32,351 bases of DNA from Methanofollis sp. Its GTDB lineage: Archaea > Halobacteriota > Methanomicrobia > Methanomicrobiales > Methanofollaceae. Location: assembly GCF_028702905.1 (NCBI RefSeq), contig NZ_JAQVNX010000018.1:1-32351 (forward strand), in the 5' to 3' direction. The translations under genes were made by a program, and so were the position numbers. Below, piece by piece: positions 15,036 through 23,500 of the stretch. The notes below the pieces were generated by a model. It was not told the origin of the DNA. It was given only the letters and a program-made list of their open reading frames with translations, and did not search any database. The number at the start of each line of letters is the position of its first letter. Position 1 is the stretch's first letter.

Positions 15036-15967
15036 GAGCCCTTGTTACCGGCGGAGCCGGTTTTATCGGTTCCCACATCATTGCACGGCTGCTCGGCGAG
15101 GGACACGAGGTCGTCTGTCTCGACAACTTCGACCCCTACTACGATCCTGCGGTCAAGCGGGAGAATATCGCACCTTTCGCATCAGACATGAACTTCACCC
15201 CTGTTGAGGGAGATATCAGAGACTCTCGCCTCCTCGCGCAGGTTCTCGAAGACGTCGATTATGTCTTCCACGAGGCGGCACAGGCAGGGGTCCGCATCTC
15301 GGTGGACGACCCGATAAAACCCCATGAGGTAAATGCCACCGGCACCCTCACCCTCCTGCTGGCGGCACGCGATGCCGGCGTCAGGAAGGTCATCTACGCA
15401 TCCTCGTCCTCCGTCTACGGCACCGTGAAGTACCTCCCCTTCGACGAATATCACCCCACCCTCCCGGTCTCGCCCTACGGCGTCTCCAAGTTGATGGCAG
15501 AACACTACTGCCGGGCCTTCGACGATCTCTACGACCTGCCGACCTGTTCGCTCCGGTACTTCACTGTCTACGGCCCCCGCATGAGGCCGGACCTTGCGAT
15601 CAGCATCTTCACCAGGCATGCACTGAAGAACGAACCCATCACGATCTTCGGGGACGGAGAGAAGACACGCGACTTCACCTACATCGACGACATCGTCGAT
15701 GCAAACATCATCGCGATGACGAAAGGAAAGGGAGTGTACAATATCGGCGGCGGCCACCGGGTCTCCATCCAGACACTCGCCGAAAAGATCATCGAGATCA
15801 CCGGGAGCGCGTCTGAGACCAGGTATGCGGAGGCAGTGAAAGGTGATGCAGAACATACCTTCGCCGGGACAGAGAAAGCGAAGAGAGAACTCGGCTGGGC
15901 CCCGCAGACGACACTGGAAGAAGGCCTGAAGAGGTACACAGCATGGGTGTCGACCTCTCAGTCGTGA
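15032..15967 (+). CDS. NAD-dependent sugar-nucleotide epimerase (UDP-glucose/UDP-glucuronate 4-epimerase type)
   Basis: A 311-residue extended short-chain dehydrogenase. The NAD-binding motif is TGGAGFIGSH (6-15), the catalytic serine is in ASSSSVYG, and the YxxxK pair is Tyr149/Lys153 in SPYGVSK. The RYFTVYGPRMRPD segment is typical of UDP-glucuronate and UDP-glucose 4-epimerases. The start at 15032 overlaps the previous stop as ATGA. Following ugd and the pyrophosphorylase, conversion of UDP-glucuronate to UDP-galacturonate is the simplest reading, with UDP-glucose to UDP-galactose as the alternative. It overlaps the next gene by 25 bases. Confidence 0.85.
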   Translation: MRALVTGGAGFIGSHIIARLLGEGHEVVCLDNFDPYYDPAVKRENIAPFASDMNFTPVEGDIRDSRLLAQVLEDVDYVFHEAAQAGVRISVDDPIKPHEVNATGTLTLLLAARDAGVRKVIYASSSSVYGTVKYLPFDEYHPTLPVSPYGVSKLMAEHYCRAFDDLYDLPTCSLRYFTVYGPRMRPDLAISIFTRHALKNEPITIFGDGEKTRDFTYIDDIVDANIIAMTKGKGVYNIGGGHRVSIQTLAEKIIEITGSASETRYAEAVKGDAEHTFAGTEKAKRELGWAPQTTLEEGLKRYTAWVSTSQS

Positions 15968-16884
15968 TCCCCGCCTACAACGAGGAGGAGAATGTCGTAC
16001 CCCTGTACAACGAACTGCACGAGGTGCTCCCCGCCCTCGGCATGACCTATGAGATCCTCTTCGTGGACGACGGTTCGACAGACCGCACCTACCAGAGGTT
16101 GAAAGAGCTCCATGACCTGGATAACACAGTCAGAATCGTCAAGTTCAGGAGCAACTTCGGCCAGAGCGCGGCGATGAAGGCAGGACTCGATTACGCAGCC
16201 GGGGACCGTATCGTCACGATGGACGCGGACCTCCAGAACGATCCCTACGACATCCCGGCACTCCTCCGGAAGATGGACGACGACGAACTCGACGTCGTCT
16301 GTGGCTGGAGGTACAACCGTCATGACCCCGCATCCAAGAAGTTCTTCTCGAAGGGTGCAAACCACCTCAGAAAGATCTTCACGCAGGAGACGATCCACGA
16401 CTCGGGATGCACGCTCAGGGCCTACAGGAGGGAGTGTACCCGGGACCTGGAGTTGTACGGAGAGCTCCACCGGTACATCCCGGCGATGCTCCTCTGGAAG
16501 GGGTATCATGTGGGGGAGATGAAGACCAATCACCGGGACCGGTCCTTCGGGAAGAGCAAATACAACTGGGGCCGCCTGTTCAAGGGGTTCCTGGACCTCC
16601 AGGTGATCACTTTCTGGCAGAGGTACTCGGTCAGGCCGATGCATGTGTTCGGGGGAGCGGGGATTGTTCTTGGAACATTAGGTTTGATTATCACCGGGTA
16701 TCTGATTATAATGCGGTTATTTTTTGGTTTTGGACTGTTGGAACGCCCTCTTTTTCTCGCGGGCATGATACTGTTGATCCTTGGAGTACAGTTTGTTGCG
16801 ATCGGAATTCTGGCAGATATTCTCCTAAAGATCTACTATGGGCAGAACCAGCGAAAGAACTACCTTCTGGAAAAAATTGTATAG
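15943..16884 (+). CDS. Membrane-anchored family 2 glycosyltransferase (DPM1/GtrB/ArnC-like)
   Basis: A 313-residue GT2 enzyme expected to move a sugar from its nucleotide to a polyprenyl phosphate at the inner face of the membrane. It has VVIPAYNEEE (7-16), VDDGSTD (41-47), the DxD pair D94-A-D96 and the SGCTLRAYRRE acceptor motif (154-164). Two C-terminal membrane helices follow at about 235-260 and 268-292. ATG at 15943 has AGAGGT about 8 bases before it, inside the end of the epimerase gene. Base composition changes abruptly within the gene near 16670, so the last 70 codons, which encode the two helices, look AT-richer than the catalytic part. This suggests a recombination junction. The family call is firm; the sugar is unknown. 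Confidence 0.88.
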   Translation: MGVDLSVVIPAYNEEENVVPLYNELHEVLPALGMTYEILFVDDGSTDRTYQRLKELHDLDNTVRIVKFRSNFGQSAAMKAGLDYAAGDRIVTMDADLQNDPYDIPALLRKMDDDELDVVCGWRYNRHDPASKKFFSKGANHLRKIFTQETIHDSGCTLRAYRRECTRDLELYGELHRYIPAMLLWKGYHVGEMKTNHRDRSFGKSKYNWGRLFKGFLDLQVITFWQRYSVRPMHVFGGAGIVLGTLGLIITGYLIIMRLFFGFGLLERPLFLAGMILLILGVQFVAIGILADILLKIYYGQNQRKNYLLEKIV

Positions 16885-16950
16885 ACAGGAGGGCCATATT
16901 CCGCTTAAATCCGCGGCAATATCTCTCTACAAGAAAGATGAGGGATCTCC

Positions 16951-17691
16951 ATGACATCCGAATTAGTTGATCATTTAACTCGGGTTCAAAAATTTGAGGA
17001 AACCGATTTCAGATTGCAGAATCTACGCAGGATGATACAACAAAAAATCAAAGGAAAAAAAGTCCTGGATGCGGGTTGCGGTACCGGCCATATGACCCTG
17101 GATTTATTACACCGCGGATATGACGTAACTGCCATAGACTGTTCCCCGGATTTGATACATCTGGTCGAGAGATCCGCCAAAAATCATGGATATAATGTAA
17201 AAACCTCCCAATTAAACGTAGAGGATTGCTCCCGATTTGGAGAGAATACTTTTGATACCATCGTATGTTTGGACGTGCTCGAACATATTAAAGATGACAA
17301 AAAAGCGCTTCGGAGTCTTCATTTGATATTGCATGATTCCGGGCGATTGATAGTATCAGTTCCATCATTGAAGTCACTGTATGGGGAAAGAGACCTGAAG
17401 ATTGGACATTATAGGAGATATAGCCGAGACGAACTCATCACAAAAATACAGGATGCAGGTTTTCAGATAGAAGAAATAAGATACTGGAATATTTTGGGTG
17501 TATTACCATTTTTCATATCAGAAAAATTGCTCCATACAGCGATTTATGAAGGCATCCGATATTCGAGAGATTCTATCCTCTCAAAAGGATCGAATTCGCT
17601 ATTAAACATGTGGTTTAGAACCGTCGAAAATAACATTAAACTCCCTCTGGGGCTAAGTTTGATCGTATCATGTAAAAAACAGAGTGAATAA
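16951..17691 (+). CDS. Class I SAM-dependent methyltransferase
   Basis: A 246-residue methyltransferase with a Rossmann SAM fold. Motif I is VLDAGCGTGH (38-47), the acidic residue after strand 2 is in TAIDCS, and motif IV lies in TIVCLDVLEHI. The C-terminal third (IRYWNILGVLPFFIS) is hydrophobic and resembles UbiG/methyltransferase-11 proteins of glycan loci. A GAGGGAT site precedes the ATG at 16951. Its stop overlaps the acyltransferase start by one base (TAATG). By context it probably methylates a sugar or lipid-linked glycan. Codon use is AT-richer than in the genes to the left. Confidence 0.8.
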   Translation: MTSELVDHLTRVQKFEETDFRLQNLRRMIQQKIKGKKVLDAGCGTGHMTLDLLHRGYDVTAIDCSPDLIHLVERSAKNHGYNVKTSQLNVEDCSRFGENTFDTIVCLDVLEHIKDDKKALRSLHLILHDSGRLIVSVPSLKSLYGERDLKIGHYRRYSRDELITKIQDAGFQIEEIRYWNILGVLPFFISEKLLHTAIYEGIRYSRDSILSKGSNSLLNMWFRTVENNIKLPLGLSLIVSCKKQSE

Positions 17692-18227
17692 TGTCAAAAT
17701 TAATAGATCGGTATGGGATTTTCAAAATATGTTATTATTCGACGTATTATACCCTCTATGGACTTGTAAAATATCTCCCGCCCCCCATAGGAGATATTCT
17801 GAGGTTCATTGTTCTGAGGATATTTTTGATGAAGTTAAACTGGTGGGTCTGGATAAAAGATGGAGTCACAATAACCTTTCCAGAAAACGTTCGAATAGAC
17901 AAAGACTCAAGCCTGAATGAATATGTATTCATAAACGGATATGGGCGTGTACACATTGGAAATTGTGTTCGTATCGGACACAATACATCAATTATTTCAG
18001 AAGACCATGGATTCGATCGTAAAGATATCCCAATCCACCTTCAAAAGAAGAAAGGAAAACCTGTGATTATTCAAGACGATGTATGGATTGGGTGTAACGT
18101 AACCGTATTAAGAGGGACTACTATCGGTCAGGGAGCAATTATTGGTGCCGGATCCGTGGTTACTAAAGACATTCCCCCGTATGCTATTGCTGTCGGGAAT
18201 CCGGCACGGGTTATAAAATATCGATAA
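17691..18227 (+). CDS. Hexapeptide-repeat acyltransferase (maltose/galactoside O-acetyltransferase type)
   Basis: A 178-residue left-handed beta-helix acyltransferase. Hexapeptide repeats run from about residue 80 (HIGNCVRIGHNTSIISEDHG) through VWIGCNVTVLRGTTIGQGAI to the family ending GNPARVIKYR. The catalytic His is expected in SEDHGF. It would acetylate a glycan or sugar precursor in the cytoplasm. The N-terminal 60 residues are aromatic and hydrophobic, perhaps contacting membrane. Coupling to the methyltransferase (TAATG) suggests joint decoration of one residue. It overlaps the convergent UPF0104 gene tail-to-tail by 17 bases. Confidence 0.85.
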   Translation: MSKLIDRYGIFKICYYSTYYTLYGLVKYLPPPIGDILRFIVLRIFLMKLNWWVWIKDGVTITFPENVRIDKDSSLNEYVFINGYGRVHIGNCVRIGHNTSIISEDHGFDRKDIPIHLQKKKGKPVIIQDDVWIGCNVTVLRGTTIGQGAIIGAGSVVTKDIPPYAIAVGNPARVIKYR

Positions 18228-19212
18228 ATAGCCTGTTTCGGAGAGCGATACTGCCACCGATACCCAGGAGCATGAGATAAATAAAATAGACAATATGATA
18301 TACAAATCCAGAGTTAATTGCAACCTCATTTGGTAGCCCAACAAGGATAAAACCAACACTCCAGGCCCCTTCAACAGTTCCAAATCCCCCGATTCCCTGA
18401 ATCGGCAACACAGTTGAAATGATGGCAAAAGTTGATGCAAAGAGAACCAAAAAGAAACCGATATGGATTTCCATCCCACTAACCAGGAGAAATATTAAAA
18501 GGTACAAAGAGACCCATATCCCACACGAAACCAGGAAAATGAAGATATACTGATTATTTCCGGTTTCTTTTATCTTTTCGAGGCTCTCCACAGCCTCCTC
18601 ACCACACTTTAAGATACAATCTCCGAAACGCCATTTAACGAGGTGACATTTATTAAACAAAATATGGATTGCATAAATAAATTTTCTTCCCGAATGGAGC
18701 AAAAAAAAAAGAGATAGAACCATTGCGATCATAAAAACCCCCACCATCCACGCCGTTTGAACGAGAGTGGAGGAGATCTCGCCAATTATTATGAAAGAAA
18801 TGAGAAAACAGATGGTGATTGCAATAAAATCAAATATCCTTGCAATGGTTAAAGTAGAAACCCCTTCCCCAACATTCCTCCCATCCACTTTTTTCAAGAG
18901 ATAGATATAGGACAATTCCCCGGTTCTGGCCGGCAGAATGCCGTTCACCATATTGTGCACACACACAATCCTGAAGAGAGTGCGTAACCCCACCTCCCGG
19001 TTCAGCAGGATATGAAAACGCAGGGCCCTGAAGAAGTAACTGGAGGTGTAGAGGAAGAAACCCGCAACCAGATAGAGGGGGTCGATATTCGCTATGGTGG
19101 TGACAATGTCTGAAAGGTCTATCTGGGAGAAAAGAAGCGCAAGCAGTATGATGGTGACGATGAGAGCAACACCTTTGGCAAGGACAGAGTGTTTCACCTC
19201 GAAATCACGCAC
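18211..19212 (-). CDS. UPF0104 / lysylphosphatidylglycerol-synthase-TM-like membrane protein (flippase-like)
   Basis: A 333-residue polytopic protein with about eight hydrophobic segments. Family marks are SSYFFRALRFHILLN, NGILPARTGELSYIYLLKK and the C-terminal GIGGFGTVEGAWSVG. Relatives include the membrane part of MprF and archaeal AglD-type proteins. They are associated with lipid or polyprenyl-linked sugar translocation and often lie in glycan loci. The GTG at 19212 lies about 24 bases from the centre of a palindromic TATA sequence at 19231-19240, which would give a leaderless mRNA; other starts a few codons in are possible. It is convergent with the acyltransferase and divergent from the large membrane protein. 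Confidence 0.82.
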   Translation of the reverse strand: MRDFEVKHSVLAKGVALIVTIILLALLFSQIDLSDIVTTIANIDPLYLVAGFFLYTSSYFFRALRFHILLNREVGLRTLFRIVCVHNMVNGILPARTGELSYIYLLKKVDGRNVGEGVSTLTIARIFDFIAITICFLISFIIIGEISSTLVQTAWMVGVFMIAMVLSLFFLLHSGRKFIYAIHILFNKCHLVKWRFGDCILKCGEEAVESLEKIKETGNNQYIFIFLVSCGIWVSLYLLIFLLVSGMEIHIGFFLVLFASTFAIISTVLPIQGIGGFGTVEGAWSVGFILVGLPNEVAINSGFVYHIVYFIYLMLLGIGGSIALRNRLFIDIL

Positions 19213-19230
19213 ACCATTAATCTACATCCA

Positions 19231-19240
19231 CAAATATATA
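19231..19240. promoter_or_regulatory. Palindromic TATA element, possibly bidirectional
   Basis: CAAATATATA lies in the 78-base gap between two divergent genes. On the plus strand it predicts a start near 19262 with a leader of about 29 bases before 19291. On the minus strand it predicts a start close to the GTG at 19212. The ATATAT core reads the same both ways, so one box could serve both genes. Confidence 0.4.
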
Positions 19241-19290
19241 GACCAAACGATACATCGGTATCGAGTCTGTACAGATAAAAAGAAGTGGTG

Positions 19291-21459
19291 ATGAGCATTC
19301 AAGACCTGACGACGATTTTTTCAAAAATAAAGAATATATCAGGCGCGAAGAAAACAGGGGGAGTTTTTGTCTCCTATATTCTTCTGACCGTCCTGCTCAC
19401 CTATCCTGTTGCTTTTCACATAGGTTCGGATATCCCGGGGGGAGGGGATGCATTCTACTGGATGTACTCTCTCTGGTATACGATATATGCCGTGATGCAC
19501 CCCGGCCTTACAAATCTTACCTATAATACCATGCAATTCCACCCATACGGCATCCCAACAATGCCCTTTCCCTCCGCATTTAATCAAGCGCTCTATCTTC
19601 TGATGTCCCCCTTTTTTGAACTCCATGTCATCTATACCATCCTCTGGCTCCTGACGTTTATTCTGGGTGCCTTCGGTGCCTACCTGCTCGTAAAATATCT
19701 GACAGGTAGCACGCCCGCCGCATATATATCCGGAGTCATCTTTGCGTTTGCTCCCTATCACTTCGTGCACGCGCTGGGCCATTTCGGGGCCACCTCCATC
19801 GGGTGGATCCCCTTCTGTGCCCTTTATCTCATGAAGACATTCCGGGAAGGCGGGAGGAAAAATAGCATCCTTGCAGGGATCTTTTTCGTCCTGGTCGCCA
19901 TGAGCGACCTCCAGTATATGGTGTTCATGGGACTGTTCGCACTTCTGTTGTGTCTCTACGAACTCTACCGGATCCATTCGGATGAGCACCTGACAATCGC
20001 AGCCACAATTCAAAAAGTATTCACGAGATATCTACCCTTCGGACTCGTGTCTCTTGCAGGAGTGCTGCCGCTCACCATCAACGACATCCTCGTCGCGACG
20101 TCAGGTACCAACTTCCTGAAGCCAGATCCCATGGAAGCTGTGACATATTCGACAGACCTGCTGAGTTTCTTCCTTCCCTGCCAATTGCATCCCATTTTCG
20201 GGAGCATCGTAACCCCGATCTACACCAACTTCTCCGGAAATAGTACCGAACATACGACGTACATCGGATATGCCGTTTTGATGCTCGCACTATTTGCCTT
20301 CCTGAAATTGAGATCCAGCAGGGAGGTACAGTTCTGGACGATCTCGGCGGTTTCATTTTCCCTTCTCAGTCTGGGGCCCATGCTCTCCATAAACGGCGAG
20401 ACTCAATTTTCTGTTTTCAATACCACAGTGCCCCTCCCACACCTGTTACTGTATTACCTGATCCCCTTTCTGGACAACTGCAGGACCACAGGCAGGTTTT
20501 ATGTGATTGCAGCGCTTGCGTTCGCAGTGCTCGCGGGATACGGTATTGCGGAGTTGCTGAAGAGACGTACCCTGAAGAAGGACGTACTCGTGGTGCTGAT
20601 CGCCGGGGTCGTTATATTTGAGTACCTATGTGTGCCTTACCCCACGTCCTATGTGGATCAACCTGAGTTTTACAGGGAGATTGCCAGGGATAATGAGAAT
20701 TATGCACTCCTGGAGATCCCGGCAACGACAAATTACGGTGCCGGGATAAAAATTGAATATTATCAGACTATACACGGGAAACCCATCGTCGGGGGGCAGG
20801 TTGCACGGACGCCATCAGGAGCACGATCATTTGAGATGAACACCCCGATAATATCAGATCTAACATATTTGAAGGATATACAAGACATCATATCCGAGGA
20901 TAAATCGGACATAGCGGGATCTGTTCTCTCGTACTATAATATAAGATATATCGTAATACACAAAAATTACCTTTCGAAGGAAGAGATAGACTTTTTAAAA
21001 GCATATTCACACGTGATCACGACAGATGAATCTCACATTCGTGAGGATGAAGATTTGATCGCAATAAAAAATCCGCACGGGGTGATAGGAACATTTACGG
21101 CCCTGGGAAACGGATGGCAGAATTTAGAGAACTGGGCCGGTACGCCCACCCGCTGGACAGATGGCAATGCTACGATAACCATATACTCGAAGATGAACAC
21201 CCCAGCAACCATGAACCTTACAGTACGCAGTTTCCACCTCCCGAGAACACTGGAGATCTTCGTGAATGATCACCTCCTCACAGAGACTCAGGTCAACACC
21301 AGTTTTCATTCGATAGGGGTTCCGATCACTCTCATGAGAGGGGAAAACATCGTCCGACTCCACGTGCTTGAGGATGGGGAACGACCATGCGAGGTGTCGG
21401 AAAAGTCAAAGGATACCAGAAAATTAAGTATAGCTGTACAGAATATTTCAATCCAGTGA
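19291..21459 (+). CDS. Large polytopic membrane protein, GT-C glycosyltransferase-like, with C-terminal soluble domain
   Basis: A 722-residue protein with roughly 11-13 membrane helices in the first 440 residues. After the first helix comes an acidic outer-loop motif (GGGDAFYWMYSLW) of the kind that holds the catalytic Asp in GT-C enzymes. A soluble part begins near TSYVDQPEFYREIA. It ends in a beta-sandwich-like domain containing NGWQNLENW and WTDGNATITIY (about 610-720), probably outside the cell. This layout matches archaeal and bacterial membrane proteins thought to add sugars from polyprenyl-phosphate donors. The GT2 enzyme upstream could make such a donor. GTGs at 19285 and 19288 precede the ATG at 19291; the ATG is preferred. 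Activity is inferred from architecture only. Confidence 0.75.
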   Translation: MSIQDLTTIFSKIKNISGAKKTGGVFVSYILLTVLLTYPVAFHIGSDIPGGGDAFYWMYSLWYTIYAVMHPGLTNLTYNTMQFHPYGIPTMPFPSAFNQALYLLMSPFFELHVIYTILWLLTFILGAFGAYLLVKYLTGSTPAAYISGVIFAFAPYHFVHALGHFGATSIGWIPFCALYLMKTFREGGRKNSILAGIFFVLVAMSDLQYMVFMGLFALLLCLYELYRIHSDEHLTIAATIQKVFTRYLPFGLVSLAGVLPLTINDILVATSGTNFLKPDPMEAVTYSTDLLSFFLPCQLHPIFGSIVTPIYTNFSGNSTEHTTYIGYAVLMLALFAFLKLRSSREVQFWTISAVSFSLLSLGPMLSINGETQFSVFNTTVPLPHLLLYYLIPFLDNCRTTGRFYVIAALAFAVLAGYGIAELLKRRTLKKDVLVVLIAGVVIFEYLCVPYPTSYVDQPEFYREIARDNENYALLEIPATTNYGAGIKIEYYQTIHGKPIVGGQVARTPSGARSFEMNTPIISDLTYLKDIQDIISEDKSDIAGSVLSYYNIRYIVIHKNYLSKEEIDFLKAYSHVITTDESHIREDEDLIAIKNPHGVIGTFTALGNGWQNLENWAGTPTRWTDGNATITIYSKMNTPATMNLTVRSFHLPRTLEIFVNDHLLTETQVNTSFHSIGVPITLMRGENIVRLHVLEDGERPCEVSEKSKDTRKLSIAVQNISIQ

Positions 21460-21803
21460 CTGCTCCTCTCCTCTCGTCGGGATATTGGGGGCTTTCATCC
21501 CGGGGAGTGCAGCCCCCTCTAGTGGCACGTCATCCCTCAAGTGTCGGACTTCAGGCACCCTTGATCACGCTCCTCACAACAGGAGAGCGGGCAGGAACAC
21601 TGATCCATCGCCACTCCTCGGCTATCTTCACCGTTGATGGGGCCCCGGTGGGTTTTCCCCCGGCACAGAGACCAGAACAGAATTTTTCAGAACTGAATGT
21701 GAGTCATGTCATCAACGTAACAGAGAGTCCGGATCTGTTTGGGGACACCCTCATAGTATCGCCAGGAACTTTGCTTCATGAACAATTCTACAGTGTTATC
21801 GGA
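21460..21803 (+). other. Region between convergent genes holding an open frame of doubtful coding value
   Basis: A frame open to TAA at 21807-21809 crosses this 344-base gap. It begins inside the previous gene (first ATG at 21387) and encodes a peptide ending NVTESPDLFGDTLIVSPG-type sequence. It has two N-x-T/S sequons and no membrane helix or known motif. It could be the 3' remnant of a secreted or membrane protein left by cassette exchange, or noncoding. It lacks a ribosome-binding site and its start is buried in another gene. No terminator hairpin or poly-T run was identified. Confidence 0.25.
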
Positions 21804-23447
21804 TTATAAATTCCCTTTACGATGCATCCTGAAACCGTTACACCCCAGAACCCGCCTATCCGACTCATTTTCGGCGAGATATTCAAGACATGCCTCCGCG
21901 TCTAAAGCATCCCTATAGTAGAGACCACAGTTCCCTGATATGCACACCTTCATCAGCAACTCATTATTCTCAGGCACGAGAAGAGGCACCGTATGCATGA
22001 GACCGACAGCGACAGCATTCAGGTCCACGTCGGGATCCACGACCCAGAGAACCTTCACGCGACGATAGTGATCTTCCTGGAGCCAGTCGCCCATGACAAA
22101 ATGATAGCGGGCGTTCCGAGGATTCCTTGATACCACATTCATTGCCTGGAGGCAGTGCGAATCCATACGGCGTCCAACACATGCAACGAGCACTTCGTTC
22201 TCGGGTTGTTCTGCTTGCTCAGAGGGCTGAGCATTATAGATGGAGAGAAGCGTTTCGACCTGGTTCTGGAGCGTATATGGCACAATTTTGTGATAACCCG
22301 CGTTCCCAAATTTCTGAATCCTGTCGGGGTTTGAAATAAACTCTAACATCTTCTGAGCCAATTCCTGTGCATTACCCGCCTCAAAGAGAGATCCGGTATT
22401 TCCGTCCTCCACGAGTTCAGGTGTGCCCCCAAGACGAGAAGCAATAACAGGTATTTTTGTGGCCATCGCTTCGGTGATCGTGACCGGTTGATTCTCCGGC
22501 CAGACCGATGGGAGGATAAGGACATCAGTTTCCCGATACGCGTCCTCAATATTCTTGATCTTTCCCCAGAATTTCACCGAACTCTTTAACCCCAGATGCC
22601 GTACTTTTTTCTTACAATCCTCCAGTATCTCCCCTTCACCAACAAGATTGACTCTGTATCGATCTGTATCCCCAAGGAACGGCAGTGCATCCAGAAGAAC
22701 ATGAATGCCTTTATGCCTGCCAAAATATCCAATAAAAGTAAATCTCACTCGTCCACGGTTCTCAGTTTTCGGTATGCGCGTGAAACGTTGAACGTCAATT
22801 CCGTTCCATACGACATTAAATTTAGATTCCGGCGCCCCGGCACGGATGTACGCACGAGCAAGGTACTCACTCGGAGAAATGAGTGCATCAACATCCTGGA
22901 ATTGAAGCGAGATAAAATCCTGCCGCATGCTGATAGGAATACCCATCCCTCCCGTATCGGAGATAAATGGCATGCAGTCCTTGCAGCGGCTATAGTCATG
23001 GCAGATCTCTCCATCGTTTTTCAGGAGCGTGTTTTTAAAACAAAATCCCCAGTGATCGTGGAGGGTTAGTACCGTCCGTATGCCCTTCTGTCTGGCGATA
23101 TGAATAAGTCCGACAGAAAGCCCGATAAGATTATGAAAATGTACAACATCGGGTAGAAATTCATCTAAGAACGCCTTGAAGTGATCTTCGATCTTTTTAT
23201 GAAAAAAGTTAATCTGGCCCTGGTGATAGTCTTCGGATGTGAGGCAAACCCTGTAGACGGTTAAGCCATCGTAGTCTTCCCGCCTCAGCGAATGCCTTTC
23301 ATGACGGGCCTGAATATCCCCCGTAAAGATGGCCACAGTATGACCGAGATCGTGTAATACTTTTGCCTGTGCATGTGCAATTAACTCGGCCCCCCCAACA
23401 AAATAAGGGGGATAGACGTTACAGCAGATAACGATCTTTTTTCCCAT
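21804..23447 (-). CDS. Family 4 glycosyltransferase with extra C-terminal Rossmann-like domain
   Basis: A 547-residue GT-B enzyme. The acceptor domain begins VICCNVYPPYFVGGAELIAH. A cysteine cluster follows at CHDYSRCKDC, as in several GT4 families. The donor domain has FTFIGYFGRHKGIHVLLDAL and the E-x7-E motif in PENQPVTITEAM. After the GT4 core ends (about residue 400), some 140 further residues (from NEVLVACVGRRMDS) form a second alpha/beta unit without visible GT motifs. The start is ATG 23447, with GGGAAGG just before it; an in-frame TTG at 23465 would add six residues. It probably adds one sugar to the surface glycan at the cytoplasmic face. It follows the trifunctional gene on the same strand by about 50 bases. 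Confidence 0.85.
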   Translation of the reverse strand: MGKKIVICCNVYPPYFVGGAELIAHAQAKVLHDLGHTVAIFTGDIQARHERHSLRREDYDGLTVYRVCLTSEDYHQGQINFFHKKIEDHFKAFLDEFLPDVVHFHNLIGLSVGLIHIARQKGIRTVLTLHDHWGFCFKNTLLKNDGEICHDYSRCKDCMPFISDTGGMGIPISMRQDFISLQFQDVDALISPSEYLARAYIRAGAPESKFNVVWNGIDVQRFTRIPKTENRGRVRFTFIGYFGRHKGIHVLLDALPFLGDTDRYRVNLVGEGEILEDCKKKVRHLGLKSSVKFWGKIKNIEDAYRETDVLILPSVWPENQPVTITEAMATKIPVIASRLGGTPELVEDGNTGSLFEAGNAQELAQKMLEFISNPDRIQKFGNAGYHKIVPYTLQNQVETLLSIYNAQPSEQAEQPENEVLVACVGRRMDSHCLQAMNVVSRNPRNARYHFVMGDWLQEDHYRRVKVLWVVDPDVDLNAVAVGLMHTVPLLVPENNELLMKVCISGNCGLYYRDALDAEACLEYLAENESDRRVLGCNGFRMHRKGNL

Positions 23448-23500
23448 GGCCTTCCCACACTTCAAGCCCTACATTCGTCCAACCATTGAACGTTGAAATT

